Assembly (NCBI GenBank): GCA_008933995.1
Contig: WARS01000033.1
Span: 8,446,287-8,510,286 of the forward strand
DNA from: Datnioides undecimradiatus
Taxonomy: Eukaryota; Chordata; Actinopteri; Lobotiformes; Datnioididae
Length of the DNA: 64,000 bases
Direction of reading: 5' to 3'
Positions 17,871 to 37,393 of the stretch are shown here, one piece after another. Position 1 is the first letter of the stretch. Each line of letters opens with the position of its first letter. The notes beneath the pieces are model-generated. The model ran no database searches, had not been told where the DNA came from, and saw only the letters and a list, made by a program, of their open reading frames with translations. The position numbers and the translations under genes are program-made.

Positions 17871-20800
17871 CAATTAAATTTGACTCCCTGCCCGTCTGCA
17901 GGTACATGGACACTGTGTGCCTTCAAGTCAACTCATCTGACCATTTTAAATGTATGCTTTAACCACTGGAATCTTGTTTAGTCTGATTAAGTCAGTGCAT
18001 TATTCAGGAAATCACACTTGGCATCAATGTGCCATTTTAGATTACGTCAGCTACAGTGGTTCCTGTGTCGCACTTCAGGCAAGCTTCACTCCACTGTATA
18101 TGCTGCTGTAACATGCGTTTGCTGATAGCGTGGGGCAAGCAGAGATTAACTGAAAGACAATAAATAAAACTGTTTTTCATTCACTTTATGTGTGTGATCG
18201 CTTTAACTCTAGGGGCCTTATACTCATAGCAGCACAATGCATCACAAGCACTGCACTATTTTCCCGACCTTGAAACCTTGAGGTCTTTTGGTGACAATGC
18301 ACCGACAATAGACCATCACAAAAAATAGACAAATAGACCAAAAGAGCCAGGTGTATTGCTGCCACACAACACTTCACTGCCAGTCTGGTGATTTTATCAA
18401 CTTGCTCAAACTAAATGCTTTGAGCAAATGCTCAGCAGTAACACAAAAATAAACCTACTCAATAAAACACTTCCCAGCCAGTAGACATCTTATATTTGGC
18501 CTAAACAAACAAGAATCAGACCGCATCTCCAAATGAATATGTGGGATGCTTTTGTAGCCGTCCACAGCTGCCTAATACTGTTCTATTTTTATCATTGCTG
18601 TCCTAATTAACTTAAAAAAAGGCATCTTTCCATTTGCTGAGTTGTTGCTGTCATTATCGTTGCCACGCATCACTGTGATTGACCCAGCTGACCAGTGTCA
18701 CAATTAAATTATATTTATTAATCACCACACCCTCCAGTCTATATTCCCCCTTTGGCAGCCCTTTTGAACCCTGGGCTGCTGCTCCTACATGAAACCAAAA
18801 TAGCAGGTGTGCTCAGAGACACTCGCACAGGCTGCTCGCCATACCCATTTGAACCTGTCATTGTACTTACAAAATCAAATTAGGGTTAAGTCTAAATAGT
18901 GTGTTGGAAGAAACAAAGAAAAGGATTTGATAAGACAGTGTCTGATCTTACTCTCTGCTGCTGTTTGTCCTCTACTGTTTTTGTTCATGCCATGTCTGAG
19001 TATGTGTGCAAACACACAGACGCTCACAGATGCAAAGACACGGAGGGGAGAAGTGAAAAGAAACAGTTGACTCATCTTGTTCCTAATTCCCTGCTGGCGA
19101 TGGAGGCAGCTCTCAAGTCACTGAATTTGTACTGCGAGAATGCGTTGTCTTTTCAGTTTGGATTAAGGTGAGAGTGAAGGCAGGAGGACGTGCCGGAGCC
19201 TGGAAGCTGTCCAAGGCCTCCTTCGTCACTGACAGTGTGTCTGCTGCTTTTAACACCAACGCTTTCGCATACTCAACACAACCCCCCTGTAAAGGAAAAG
19301 CACACTCCAGCTGTGCGGAGCCAAAACAACACACATACACAAACACACACAACTCTAGCTAACCTGCAAAGACTATTAAGCTATTGACATTGGCACAGCC
19401 TTTTGCAGTGTAGACCAAGACCAAGCTGGTGACAGGTGCAACTTAAGACACCACTGTGGCTTCACACATGATCTTGATAGTTAATACTGGATGACCTGAC
19501 AATGGACTGTACACGTAACAGTGTGACAGGTTTCCTACTCTTGCACGGAGATAACAGTGATAAATGCGCTACTGCTTGTAGCCTACATTAGGAGCTGCGT
19601 ATTGAAGTGACATAAATAGTAATAGGATAGTAGTGTGTTGGCATGCTAGCAGTAGCTAATTAGCACTAAAGACAAACAGCAGATGCAGACAGAAATGTCA
19701 GTTCATTAGTCAGGTATTCGATTTACTGAATTAGCCAAAAAACAAACATTAACTTGTTTGTTTCCCAGTTGATTTTTTTAAGGAAATGAAGAGTGTAACA
19801 ATTTTTTTTTTATCCATTTAGTCCAATTCTGGACACCATTACGAAATCATTGTCACATCAAGCATGATTCTCAAAAGTCTACAGACAGAGAGCAACCAGT
19901 GAAACCGTCCATAGCATGAAGTGACCACTGAAGTGACAGTTGACAGCAGCCTAGAAAGGAACAAATTCTAAAGGTTGACAACAAGTTACTTTAATGCACG
20001 TTTGACAGCTGGTATAATGAAATCTGTTTCGCTCAGGGAAGGCAAGAAGCTGACAAGTAGTGCAAACTACTACTAAGACCAGGCAAAATAATCCATTCAC
20101 AACCTACATAACCTTAAATGACTTGTGGACAAGAAATCCACTTGAGAGGTCCTCTCAGTTCACTGAGCTCTTCATCCTGTAATAGACCAGGAGTTCAGGC
20201 ACTTTACAAAGACACCTAATGCCTGCGTCTGTGATCTTATTGTATCTGAGTCTGATTTAGTCACTCTGGTAAATCAAGGTTTTCCCTTGGCTCAGCTCTC
20301 TCTATCCCACGATACAAACGTTTGCATCATTGCAGCCCTAATCTAGGGACCCGCTGCAATAGACCTTGATTGGCCTCTCATGTTACCGTGTCACTCTGTC
20401 TGGTGAAAACAAAATGCTTGCATATATTTTTTGACGCACATATCTCGACACCAACATTGACATTTAAAGCTGTAAAGTGCTTTAAACAAAAAAACCCCGT
20501 CTTAGGTATTTTGAAATTTAACAAAAGTAAAGTCTCAGTAAATCACTGACTCACTGACTGAAGCGTGAACAAACGTTAAGTGTTAAGGTAATAGAAAAGT
20601 AAGATATTAGCAACCAGTCATTAGCAAAGATGTATTAAAGACTACTTTTACTCAGTACTGCGAGTTGACACCTTAAGAACACCACAAACAATTTAACAAT
20701 TCAATCACATGGATACAGGATTATTATGTGGGGATTATTACTATTGGTGATTTCCATCTTGTCTAGATCCGTATAGTTTACATTTCACACACCATGTCAT

Positions 20801-21375
20801 TACATGGTGCTGCCACTGACTGGCAAAGGAGTAAGTCACAGCAAGCAAGGCCAGCAGCTCAGAGCCACTCAGCCAATCTCTCACTAACCTCTGCACTACT
20901 AACATTATTTCACAGCCAGCAGATAAAAATAAACACACATGCACTAGTACACACATACAGATGCAAGCCATTTGGTTTTGCCCTCTGGTACACGTGAGAA
21001 TGCGGTGATAAGATTAGCTCATGGTAGAATGTATCAGCAAAAGGCTGCAGTGTCAATACTTTAATAGACTTTACGGTAAGTGTGCCAGAGAGGGGGATTA
21101 GCAAATTACCTGGATCCGTTAAATTAAAATTCGAGGAAAGACTCAATTTTTCCAAGAACAGGGTTCAGGCGGTGGGTGCCGTTCCAAATTCTTCAGAGCA
21201 ACTGACCAGGTCCATACTTCCAAATTCTCAGTGAAGCTTCTGCTTGGTTACACCATATCTGCATGGGTGTTTTGGTTTGTGGTTTGGGCTAACAGTAGTA
21301 GTAGAGATACAGGCAACAAGTGACCCGTACAAGCCTGTATGCATGCTGGAAGTGTGGTATGATATCTGTAGTTAG

Positions 21376-21391
21376 GTGTGTGTGTGTGCGC

Positions 21392-21424
<33 letters not shown>
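21376..21424. repeat. (TG)n microsatellite
   Basis: About 49 bases of TG dinucleotides interrupted by a GCGCGC block. Part of an apparent 175-codon minus-strand frame runs through it as a His-Thr repeat, which argues against that frame being a gene. Confidence 0.95.
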
Positions 21425-21425
<1 letters not shown>

Positions 21426-23429
21426 ATTTCACTCCAAAGCAGCAAACTGTGTTCAATCGCGACGTCACTGCTCATGAGCTGTGCAGTTAGCAGTAAGTAG
21501 AGTTCCTGGCAGTAATCCGTCTGTGCGCTGCTATGTGGGACACACCAAAGCAACACTTTTGATTTGGTGTGATATAATTTATTATCTTTCATTATCTTAC
21601 ACAATTTCACCCACCTTGAATTTGTCCTTTCATGCTCGCAGCATGGCTGTACAGCATTGGGTTGAACATCGATGGTGGTTCCCACTGTAATCCGGACAGA
21701 AACAGCAACAAATACCGGCTGCATCACCATGAAAACTGATACTGACAAACGTGGTTCCCCTTTAGAGCTTATCATGTCAAATGACAGACTTTTCAGTTCA
21801 CCAACCAGTCAAAATTTGTCCAGTTCCTTGGTTTATATTCTAATACCTTGCTAATACCACCATGCTAACTCACTAAATTAATGCCACTTTCAGACAGCAG
21901 ATTAGCATACGACGCAGGTCTGGTGATATGTCTTGGATCCTATCATGTCATATGATCACATTACATCAGGACACTGGTCAAACCTGTGTTCTGTGCCCAT
22001 CTTGGCAACATTTCTGATCATCAACAGCGGATGCTTTTTACTTTGAGGCATGAGCACGGTGGGCACAGCAATCATTTCCATAGATGGAAAATGACAATTG
22101 CTGTCAGAGAAAAGAAAGAGAGACATGGAGAGAAAGACGGAATTTGATTTATTTCACAAAGTTGTATTAAATCATTGGTATTGTTGCAGCTGTATTACAG
22201 TTAGCAAGTTCATCTTGACTCATTGGTCTAGTCACTTTTTGCTCTGGCCTGACTTTGCTTGCTCCTGCAAAATTAATAAGGGTTTTGAGAGTGAACCACA
22301 ACAGGAAAGTTTCACCCATAAAACCAAAACATTAAATTTGTAAATTGTGTTGGCCATCACCACAGCCACACAGCTGAAGGTTTAAGGATTCAGCCACATC
22401 GTCAACACATCCTCAGTTACTCTCATTTGCTCTCACTTACGGGCCCTACACACTCTTAAAGGTGTTTTCAATCACCCACTAGTCAGTTTGAATTGAGCGT
22501 AGCTCTGCTGGTGATTACATGATGCCATAAAAACCTGTGGATCACAGAACTTGTCTTGCCTTATTAATCCTCTCCTGGCTGTGTGGGTAGGCACAAGCTA
22601 GTCATAGCTGCAGCTCTACAGTCAGGCCAGTTTATCCCATTTCTTTTGACCCATATGTTTTTGTGATCTCATGTAATAGCATTGCTCAACCCAGCTCAAC
22701 CTGATTGAAGGCCTAATCAAACAGAGGAACTGAAAACATGTGCAGTGCGTGCAGGGATTTTAAATGTACATAAAAGTCAGCAAATAATGTTTTTAGTTTA
22801 GGCTTTGTTCATTAGCACATTTGAGTATGCACTATATTCAAGATAAAGTGTGATGTGTATATTTAGTTCACAGTGTTTCATCAGTTTGCCAGTTGCTTTA
22901 ATTCAGTTCTATTAATTCATTTCCCTAAGTCTTTAAGCTACCACACTGCTGCATTCTCCTTCCTGGTCGAATTAAAAAAAAGCAGGGCTGGTGTTTGCAG
23001 AGGCCCAAGCCAGGGACCATACCAAGAGCTCTGTCAGCATGGGGGAGAGCAGGGTTTCTTTGTGTTGAGTTGTAGCTATTGTCTGAGTTGTCCTCCCCTA
23101 AACTGTGTTTAATGGTTTGATCATCTGGTATATACCTCGCCTGGGTCTCACTCTATTAAGTCTGTCAGTTTTGTTGGCTTTATTTTTCAGTAAAGTTGTG
23201 TTTTGTTGAAATTGTTTAGGGGTCCTATGGTTCTGTTTATTCAGTTGCCTTCGGTTATTTGTTTTTTTAACATTATTTGGGAGCATGAACCCAACTTTTG
23301 AATATTAACTTGTATTTCCTTGAACCTTGACTGTTTGTGCAATGACAAAGACACTAAAGCACTCTGTAGAGCAGGGAGAAACAGCTTACACTGTGGAAAT
23401 AAAATTAGCACTAATAAATAAATAAATAG

Positions 23430-23720
23430 AATTAGCACTTTCTCTCTTTCTCTCTCACTTTCGCTCTCTCTTTCTCACTCTTTCCCCCCAATCGGTCAAC
23501 CAGATGACCGTCCACCTAGAGCCAGGATCTGCCCAAGGTTTCTGCCTATTAAAACAAAGTTTTTCCTTGCTGCTGTCACCAAGTGCTTGCTCATGGTGGA
23601 ACTGTTGGGTGTAATTAATAGTAATGAGTTTGGTCTAGACCTGCTCTGTTTGTAAAGTACAGTGAGATGACCTTGGTTGTGATTTGGCACTAATTGAATC
23701 GAATTGATCTGAATTGAATA
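23430..23720 (+). mobile_element. CT-rich stretch plus 3' end of an L2-like LINE or derived SINE
   Basis: A CT-rich leader is followed by GTCCACCTAGAGCCAGG, AAGTTTTTCCTTGCTGCTGT, CACCAAGTGCTTGCTCA and TGTGATTTGGCACTAATTGA, ending in degenerate GAATTGA repeats. This series matches, from memory, the end of a very abundant teleost L2-clade retroposon and its non-autonomous relatives. No reverse-transcriptase frame is present, so it is a 5'-truncated, dead copy in plus orientation. Confidence 0.65.
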
Positions 23721-25689
23721 GAGACAATCAGATCATGACTGCTAAATATACCTATTTATCATGGCTAAAATTGTGCTCAGTATTTGTGTTAATTTAAGTT
23801 ATTTAAACATATCAATTATTTTGTTTTGTAATTTTGAAATGAAACAAATCACTGGGCTCACTAAGGGTTGGGTCGTTTCTTTGTCCCTGCAGTACCACCA
23901 TCACTATTTCTGCATGCCAGCAAGTAGTCATGCAACACTCCCTCTATCACTTCCCACTAAGTTGTTGTACTTTCACAAAAATCCTGCAAGTCGTAAGGAG
24001 TGTTAGAAAGAATACGCAGCACGTAATGTTGCAAAAACGTACAGCATAATCAGCGCCGCTAACGTTGTTTCTCTGTTAAGAGAGCAGCAGTGGCACACAG
24101 CTACACTGACTGTCATGTAATATTGAGTATTGTGGTGCCTTCTCGTCATCTCAGGTCCCATCCATGACTGTCAGATGCCCTCAGGCATTGAGGCAGGCTT
24201 ATTTCTCTATGAAAGGTCCTTTCTGCTTCAGAAGTAAAAGCACACAGAAAGTGTTATGCACAGTAGACACTTAGGGCCCTCATACTGCTACTAGGAGCTT
24301 TGGATGCCTCATAAAGACTTCTAGGTGGGGCGGGGTGGAGATGAGTCCAAAGGCTGCTATAAAAAAGCCTTTTGCTGGCTGTCTTTGTCTCTCTGATGGG
24401 AGACAGAGACATCCATGAGACACGTTCAGACACCAGACAATGCACTGGAGTGGCAGGCTTAGAAAGACAAGGAGTAAATGATTTAATAGCAAATCTAATG
24501 CAGCAAAACAAAGAGAGACTCAGCAACCCATGGGATAAAGGTCTCAACCTGTGTTATAAAACGTCCTCAGCCAGACATGACCTGTTTTTAATCTGTTTAC
24601 CTATTATTTTAATGAAAAAAAAACAAGAAAGCCATGTCACCTTAAGTGGCAGTGTATTAAAAACATTTATGCCAGTCGCTTTCAAAGATGAAATCCACGC
24701 ACATCAGTTGCTGGTCAGACTGTCAGTCCCTCTGAAAGCCCGCTAAATGAATTTGCAGGAAAACACGTCTTCTTGTAAATCCAATGAATCTAAACAAACA
24801 AAGTCACCGTGGTGCGACGGTGCCTCAACAGGGAGTCAGCTCTGTTAGGCATTAGGCTTATTTCTAAAATAAGAAGTCTGTCTGCCAGTCGAATATTTAA
24901 CTTGTTTAGGAAGCAAAAATATTTCTTAATTCCATTAAGTGAACAAAAGCTGCTTTTTTTCAAAGGCCATTGGATGTTATATAGCCTGTGCCACTTTGCA
25001 CTGGGAGTTCACGAGGCTTTAAGATGGTTAGAATTGACTGGCGTCTTGTACAGCGTGTCTATTAGGGTCTGATTAAATTTGGAGCTGTATATTTATAGTC
25101 CCTGCAGCTAGAACAATGACTTGACCCTCTCTTTATTATTAGTTGTGTCTCTGCCTCTCTGTCATTAGATTAGGTTGGAATCCCAGACGCTCGGAGTCTG
25201 TGCTTGAAACACCACCACAAATGGGTTAATGCAACCCAAAATTCATTACTACAACATTAGGTTTATCTGGCAGACTACGCGTCTCTCTCTCTCTCTCTCA
25301 GAGGTCAGTGAATAAACACACGAGCCATTCACATTAATGCGCATAAAATGCTGTAAGAGTTATGTATTGCTCCTTTCGTAAAAGTTCAAAGCTATTTATA
25401 GCACTTTAGAACAAACTGATGGAATGTCTGGGGAAAAAAATTAATTTATGTATTTTGAGCTATTTTTATTTTCTCATTGAGAGACTAAATACAAACATGT
25501 CTTAACAAGTCCACGTGTTGACTGCAGTTGCTGTACTCCATTCAGTGAACTCACTAACTTGTATTTTATGATGCTGTTGTACTGTAACAAATTATTTAAT
25601 GTTATATGAAAGGTATTTCTAATACTTTGTCCACCTTATTTACATATATGCAAAGCAACAATGTTAGAGCAAGACTTGAGTTTACAGAC

Positions 25690-26130
25690 ATATGTGCAGC
25701 TTTTGAGGCTGTAAATGCTAACATCAGCATGCTAATATGGTCACTATGGCAATGCTAACATTATGATGTTTAGCAGGTATAATATTTACCATGCTCGTGT
25801 TCACTTTAGTGCCGTAGCATGCTAACTTCTGCTAATTAGCACAAAACATAACACAAATGGATGAGGGTAATGGCATTAGGCTTGTTGGCATTTGGTATCT
25901 GACAGATGAGTACAGGACAGCGTTTGATATATTTTGGCCTGATAATAGTGCTAGATGAAAGGTTAAGCGATTCCCAAAGAGACAGTTTATCCTGAATGAG
26001 ACACGAGTCCCGGTCTGTGTTAGATTTATTGTCCAATAGCTGCTGAGATGTTTCACCTGAAACCACAAATGTTAACCTGATGCTGACATTAGAGGAAAAG
26101 CCAGGGGATCGCTTAAGTCAATAGGACTCA
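25690..26130 (+). mobile_element. Teleost interspersed repeat with GCATGCTAA motifs, copy 2
   Basis: Begins AATGCTAACATCAGCATGCT, then AGCATGCTAACTTCTGCTAA, and ends with TTTCACCTGAAACCACAAAT and AGAGGAAAAGCCAGGGGATC. These landmarks match the common fish repeat also seen at 12930-13145. This copy is longer, with the middle eroded. Two overlapping minus frames of about 77 codons fall inside it and are not genes. Confidence 0.65.
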
Positions 26131-29100
26131 CCCCGTCATGGCAGCCCATTTATTTGGACCAAAATGGTGGAACAACCAACAGACATGAAAATAAAATATA
26201 GAGAAAATCACAGATGCTCTATTTATACATTGCATTGCATTCTTTTTAAAACAGCTACAATCTGTCCTTTCCTCGAAGTACAATCCTTTTTCCATAACAC
26301 ACAGATGGGGAAGTAAGAAAACAAAGAGAATGTAAAGCTGTCTCTGTAAAGCAGCAACACATCGCCTACCCATTTCTATACATCCACTCTTCTCTTATTG
26401 TATCGTTCACCTCCTCTTTCATTCTACCATTGAGCTAAATAAGTAGAGCTAAAGTGGTGCTTGTAAGGATGGAGGTCAAGCAAGAGCAATATCAACCAGT
26501 CTGCTGCTGTGTTAATGACTTTAGACAGGATAGATAATACTGCCATTCAAGCTCGCTGGTGGCTTTCAGGGCAAAACAAAGGCTAAGTGTATGTGTGTAC
26601 ATGGCTGGAAAATGTGTGTGTGCATGTGAAAGCTAATGGATCAGATGTGTGGTGGTCAGCTATCTGGGTTTTGACCACCCTGTAGCCTGAAATCTGTTTC
26701 ACCATCTACTTTATCAGGTTTGACTGAGATTCATGTTCACTTCAGCATTAGCTGTTTGGTTTTGTATTTGGGATTTGTCAGCCAGTTAACCTAGTGTTTG
26801 CCATCAGCTGATTTAATGGTGGTTGCAAGACAGACCGGGCAGAGCATCAGAGGTAGTGTCTCCTGAAGTCTTAGGGTCAGTGACATTGGTCAGTCAGTAC
26901 CTTCGCTGAGGCATTAACTGTAAGCAGATGTGGCAGTAAGCTGCAGACAGGGGTGAAGGGTAAGCCTATGGTAGACAAGGCATAAAGCCTAAATGGGTAA
27001 TGTCAAATAAACCATCAAAAGAAAATAAATGATACGATATTAAAAGGATAATGTTATAGGAGAAAAGGATTTATTACATTTCACGACTAAACTTATATAT
27101 TTGTATTGGTATAGCTATATATATCAGTTGCAAAGGTCGCTGCACACAAATCACACAAGCAACAAATAAATAATGCTAAGGTATTAAAGTAAACACAGAT
27201 CCACAGTCTAATAATCAATTACTGCTACTAATGTGGTATTGAACATATAAATGCAGATGGATGAGGGGGTGGCATTGATAACATTCTCCTTAAAACCTCC
27301 TCCAGATACCCAGGTATGACCTTTGATCAACATCTGAACTGTGACCCCTGCATGAGCTTGTGCCAACCTACTTAATATCACAAAAATCAAATCTATGCAG
27401 TACAACAAGATATCTACAATTACTGATCCATACTTTTTTCACAGCTTTGCTACTGTAGTGCTCTGTTCTCTTGTCTCAGCCAAGCAGCCCTCTCCTGCCC
27501 GCACCTAGAGCAAAGTGCTACATCCAGCAGCTAACCAATACAACCCATAGACTATTTACCACACCAATCTTTGCATGCTTTCGTTGGCTCACCATATAAA
27601 CAGGATTGACTAAAAAATACTGCTTACCACACACAAGGCCTTTATACATGGTCTTTATACATTTATGAACCTTTGCATCCTTTTTTACCTCTTAGATGCT
27701 CAGATCATCGACAAATCGATTTCCTATTTATACCCTGTGTCTTCTGCTGGGTATAAATAGCTGGTTGTGCTTTAGCCGTTTGCGCTCCATCCCTCAGGAA
27801 GAGTCTCGCCCTGTTGGCTAGAGCTGCTGAGTCTGTAAATGGCTTCAACAAATGTCTTCATATTAATTTTTAACTAGTCACTTTTTGTAATGGCTCTGTA
27901 ACATTAATTGATATTCATTGCTTCTTGTGCTGCACAAGAAATAGTTAAGCCGAAGTAAACAGCACAGACAGAGCTTGGCCTTTCATACGACCATAACAAT
28001 GTTATTGCCCCCTATTGGTCTGGAGTGCAAATGCCCAATGGTACTGTCCTACACATATAAAATGACATGTTCTATACTTTCTATTCACTATGGCGCCTTA
28101 ATTAAATCGACCTGATTTGTCCAACTACTGATTCCTTCACATGAAAAAATAAAAAATGTGCAGCAGTTAAAATCATTCGTTAATGAGTCAACGCAACCAA
28201 AAATGCATCAATACTTTTTTAAATAGAATTTTATAGAATTAGAGTAGAGTAAGTAGAGTATTTGCTCTACTTTTTTTGCATTGAATATCTGTCACTTTAA
28301 ATGGAGTGTGGTGTAAGTCCTTCCTACATAAGCTGTCACATTTACAGGATACAGTAGTTGTCCTGTTTTTTGATGGATATTTGTGTAAAACACGCAAAAA
28401 TGCAGCAGTCTGGAAACAAAAAAGTATAACAGAAAACATGCGGCCATTTTGGGGCACAGAACAAAGCGTTCAGCTCTTTAATGTAGTTCATCATCAAAAA
28501 CCCCTTTTGTAACGATGAGCCACATTCGCATTCCACTCTGCTGGAGCTCCGAACATCCACTGAACTCTGAGCTCTGGCTGGGAAAGTGATAGCATCATGA
28601 ATCACTTCAGATAAGCACGGACAGACGTTTGCATGTAGCACATAACACATATATGCTTTTATGATGTACGTATGATTCATATGTTGTAATGAAAAATAAA
28701 AGGAGGCAGAGCGTCTGAATATCTTTCCAGCCCATTTATAAGATATTCATAACTGAACACATAAGTAAGCCTGTTTGTGGTAATTTAGCTCCCTGCTTCC
28801 CTAGCTCTTACAGTCAGGATAAACAGATCCATGTGTTGTCTCTATTATGTTACCAACATGATGTCATGATTAAAACAAGACGCTACAGAGCCCGGACAAC
28901 ACTTGAGGTGACTGCTCCTCAGGCTTCTCAGCTCAGCCTTAAGTCTACACTTAAGTCATCTTCCTGTCCTCTTCCTCCCGTTTGTCATTTAAGAGCGCTC
29001 TCCAACCTTCAGATGTGATGCGTACTTTACTGGCCTGCCCTTTGGATGACTTACCAGGAAACCTCAGTGGCCTAACATTCTTCTGAATTTGTCCCAGGTG

Positions 29101-31240
29101 TGGACTGTGACCAGAGAGGTGAAATTCATGCACCATCACTCAGATTGATTGCCTCCTTCCTGTTTCTGGCGCTCCTCTCAAGCCGTCGGCTGGAGCTGCA
29201 CCAGAGAAGAATGGTGGCATGTAGGCCATCCCTCACAGTAGCGCTGAGTGAGGAAAAGCAGACCATCACCACTCCCCTCCTCAGACCCCAAACTCTTTGC
29301 ACAGTGTTGTTGATGGCTATGTTAGACAGGCAAACCCATGCACGCCATTTCTGTGAACATACACAGAAGGGTATGGAGAATGATGTCTTCCCACTTCCCA
29401 ACCTTCTTCTCTCGATCATGCTCTCTGAACCCGTCTTATGGCTTTGATTACAAGTTATTACCCTTCACTATCCTGGGAGCCATTCATCAAACGTGGGACC
29501 TGTGAGCTCACTTCCTATCTGGAGCCTTCCCTGCCTTATAACTGTCAAGCAGCACTCAACATCACCTTGTACTCATTGTAGCTCAGCCCTCGGTACAGCA
29601 AAGAGAAAAACAGCAGACCTTTTTTTCCAGTCTATACCTAAAGAGGAAAGGACTGATCATAAGAATCCATTCATAATTGAGCAATACTGCAGTCATGTAT
29701 AGAGTTATGTATTCTGTCTTAACTAATGAGCAGCCAGAGATATGTAACTTGAAACATTTTCTCCAAGATTTGATCAATTAATCGTTTTTATTATTGAGTG
29801 GCTTGTGACATTGAACATTTCGTGAGCGATATTGTACAAATGCATTTTCACAGGCTTAAACTGAATTTTAAAAAAACAAACAAACACACATTTGTTTTAC
29901 ACAAAAATGAATAGCCTAATTTTCTGTTACTTGATAGGCCTGTGAATTTGCCATTCGGTCAACCTGAAAGTTGTCATGAGAGGAAACATAATACTGCACC
30001 AGTTTCTGCAGCAGTAATTAGTGCATAGTATAGATGCAAACATGCATAACTGGAAAGAGCGTAAATTGATTAAAATCCTACAAATGAAAGGAAAGTTGTT
30101 AGTTGTTGGCCACAATTGCAAGAGTGACATTATCATTCTGCAAATTCTGAGCAACAAAAGGAAAGCAATTACAGCATTATCTATAATATCTAAATTACAA
30201 TGCAACCATAGCAGAGAGTGACATCAGAGGTCATATTTTATAAACATGTCCTATATTTAAATTCAGTGACCAATTCTCAGTTCAACTCTTCTCATCATCT
30301 CAGTGTGGGACTTAGCAGCGGCCACATTGGTACAAGTTGTGGTCTAAGGTCTGTAGACGCTGTGCTGATATTAAAGTCCTATAACCACAGAATCATCTGA
30401 CTTTCCGGGAAATACGGACCAACAATCTAGACACGCTGCAGAAAACCAAGGAGACGCAAATTGGTGACGAATATGGTTCAGGATGATATTTTTAAAAAAT
30501 GAAATGATAATTATTGAATTATTTGATTGTGTTTTTTGCAGACCACTAGATGCCATCTTGCGGGAGACCGAACCTACTTTTGTGTAATACATACAATAGG
30601 CGATAGTAGTAAGATCTACTGGAAAACGGCCCTTTTTTATTGCTTAGAAAAGAAATTGAGATTACGCGATGTATGGATAAATATTGGAAATGATTTTTAA
30701 AATTAAAAACATTTAATTAAATATTGAAAACACTGCACCTATACATTTCACCCCAAGTCAGTTCCATGTTCAATTTCAGGTCTTGAGTTACCCAGTAAAG
30801 ATGAATGCATTTTTATTTTTATTTTTTTTAAAAAAAGCTCCAGTTCACTTTTTGTTATCACTAAAGAGCTCAATTAAGTTTCATCTCGAAGCTCAAAATC
30901 AAAAAAGTGCTGTTTTCATTTGGATCCGTCGCGTTCATTCTTAACTCAGGTTTTCCTCCTGCTTCTCACACGTAAAAAAGGCAGTATGTAGGCTGCACTA
31001 GAAAGAAAACTGGAGCAGGCAACTTGAGGATTTGGAGAGTTGCCTAAATGTGAAGTGACAGGAGAGAGCTCTTGGCTCTTTGTGGGACGCCAGCGAACTG
31101 GCGCCAAGTCCGCCTTAATTAACACATTCATGCATCCCCACTTAATCAAAAACCTCGGGTGTTTTTAATTTCAAAATGGAAAAGTTTACATCTCTGTTTT
31201 TACATTGACTGACATTTGGGAAAAAACGACAATCACCTAT

Positions 31241-31265
31241 AATAATAATAATAATAATAATAATA
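31241..31265. repeat. (AAT)n microsatellite
   Basis: Uninterrupted AAT units in an AT-rich segment about 800 bases upstream of the tbx2 ATG. Confidence 0.9.
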
Positions 31266-31399
31266 CATTGAGAATTTAGATTAAAGAAGCAACCTTAATA
31301 GAAAACAGTGCACGGATGAGTATTTTAAGTCTAGATCTAAGATCACAAATCTAAAACTGAAAAAAATATTATAAATAATTAATAAATCATCACTTTCTT

Positions 31400-32040
31400 T
31401 CCTCAGAGCTCCACGGGCCTTTTTATTAGGCTGCAACAATGAAAATAATGGTAATAAGGAAAAACGTTCACTTGATGAGATGATTACAATTAATATTACG
31501 TTACTGAAAACGAACCTGTACTGTAATTATTCACTCTGTGCTACTTTGTGCTGTGTATGCGCGCTTTCTTACCCACCTGACACTAAACTCCGGCTGTCTC
31601 CCTCCAAACCACGCCCAGCGCTTTGCAATTGGCACTGACAGTGAAGTGAGGCTACGTCGAAGAAATTTGGCTTGCGAGTGTCGCATGTGCCGGAGAGGCC
31701 GACCGTATGTGTAAACAGCATCTATCCCGTTGCCTTTCTCTCTCTCGGTGTCCTCACTCCTCGGTGCCACAGTAGCTTTTGTACCAAGCTTTGCGCATGG
31801 TCCCGAAGTGCGCTGCCCTCTCCGTGGTGGATCAACCAACGGATACACTCCGGACCATCCCTGCCTTTGCACTGGTAACTGGAGACTTGTGGAAATTTGC
31901 ATCCCCTCCTTTGATCTATTTGCCATGCATCAAAACTCTCAAACTCTTTAAATCGTTGTTTCAATGTGGATGTAAACGTCCGTGCGCCTGCAGCGGCAAG
32001 CGCGCTGAGACAGTATCGACTTGTCATATCGGATGTCCTG
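31400..32040 (+). promoter_or_regulatory. tbx2: tbx2 promoter and 5' UTR
   Basis: The sequence changes from AT-rich to GC- and CpG-richer from about 31550. It contains a CCACGCCC (Sp/KLF-type) motif near 31608 and an ATTGG (inverted CCAAT) just after it, so the start site is probably around 31640-31720. Several upstream ATGs exist. One at 31966 is in frame with the coding start and would add 25 residues, but the family start is at 32041. A 131-codon minus frame here is most likely a composition artefact. Confidence 0.5.

Positions 32041-37393
<5,353 letters not shown>

Larger units (their letters stand above)
11041..31399. other. Gene-free interval of about 20 kb between ppm1d and tbx2
   Basis: No exon of a recognisable protein was found on either strand. 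Open frames of 60-175 codons occur but lack motifs, family resemblance and splice-compatible neighbours. The interval holds several old interspersed repeats, poly-T runs, microsatellites and long low-repeat blocks of mixed composition that could be conserved regulatory DNA of tbx2. In tetrapods the large bcas3 gene occupies the corresponding position; none of its exons was recognised. Confidence 0.6.

Noticed and set aside
21248..21775. Minus-strand frame of 175 codons
   Set aside because: Its middle is the translated TG microsatellite and the rest has no motif.
31531..31926. Minus-strand frame of 131 codons over the tbx2 5' region
   Set aside because: GC-rich promoter/5' UTR composition reduces stops; no recognisable protein. 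A divergent non-coding transcript is possible but cannot be shown.
31966..32040. Upstream in-frame ATG for tbx2 (MDVNVR...)
   Set aside because: The family start MRDPV at 32041 and MAYHPF ten codons later fit TBX2/TBX3; the 25 extra residues have no counterpart I know.
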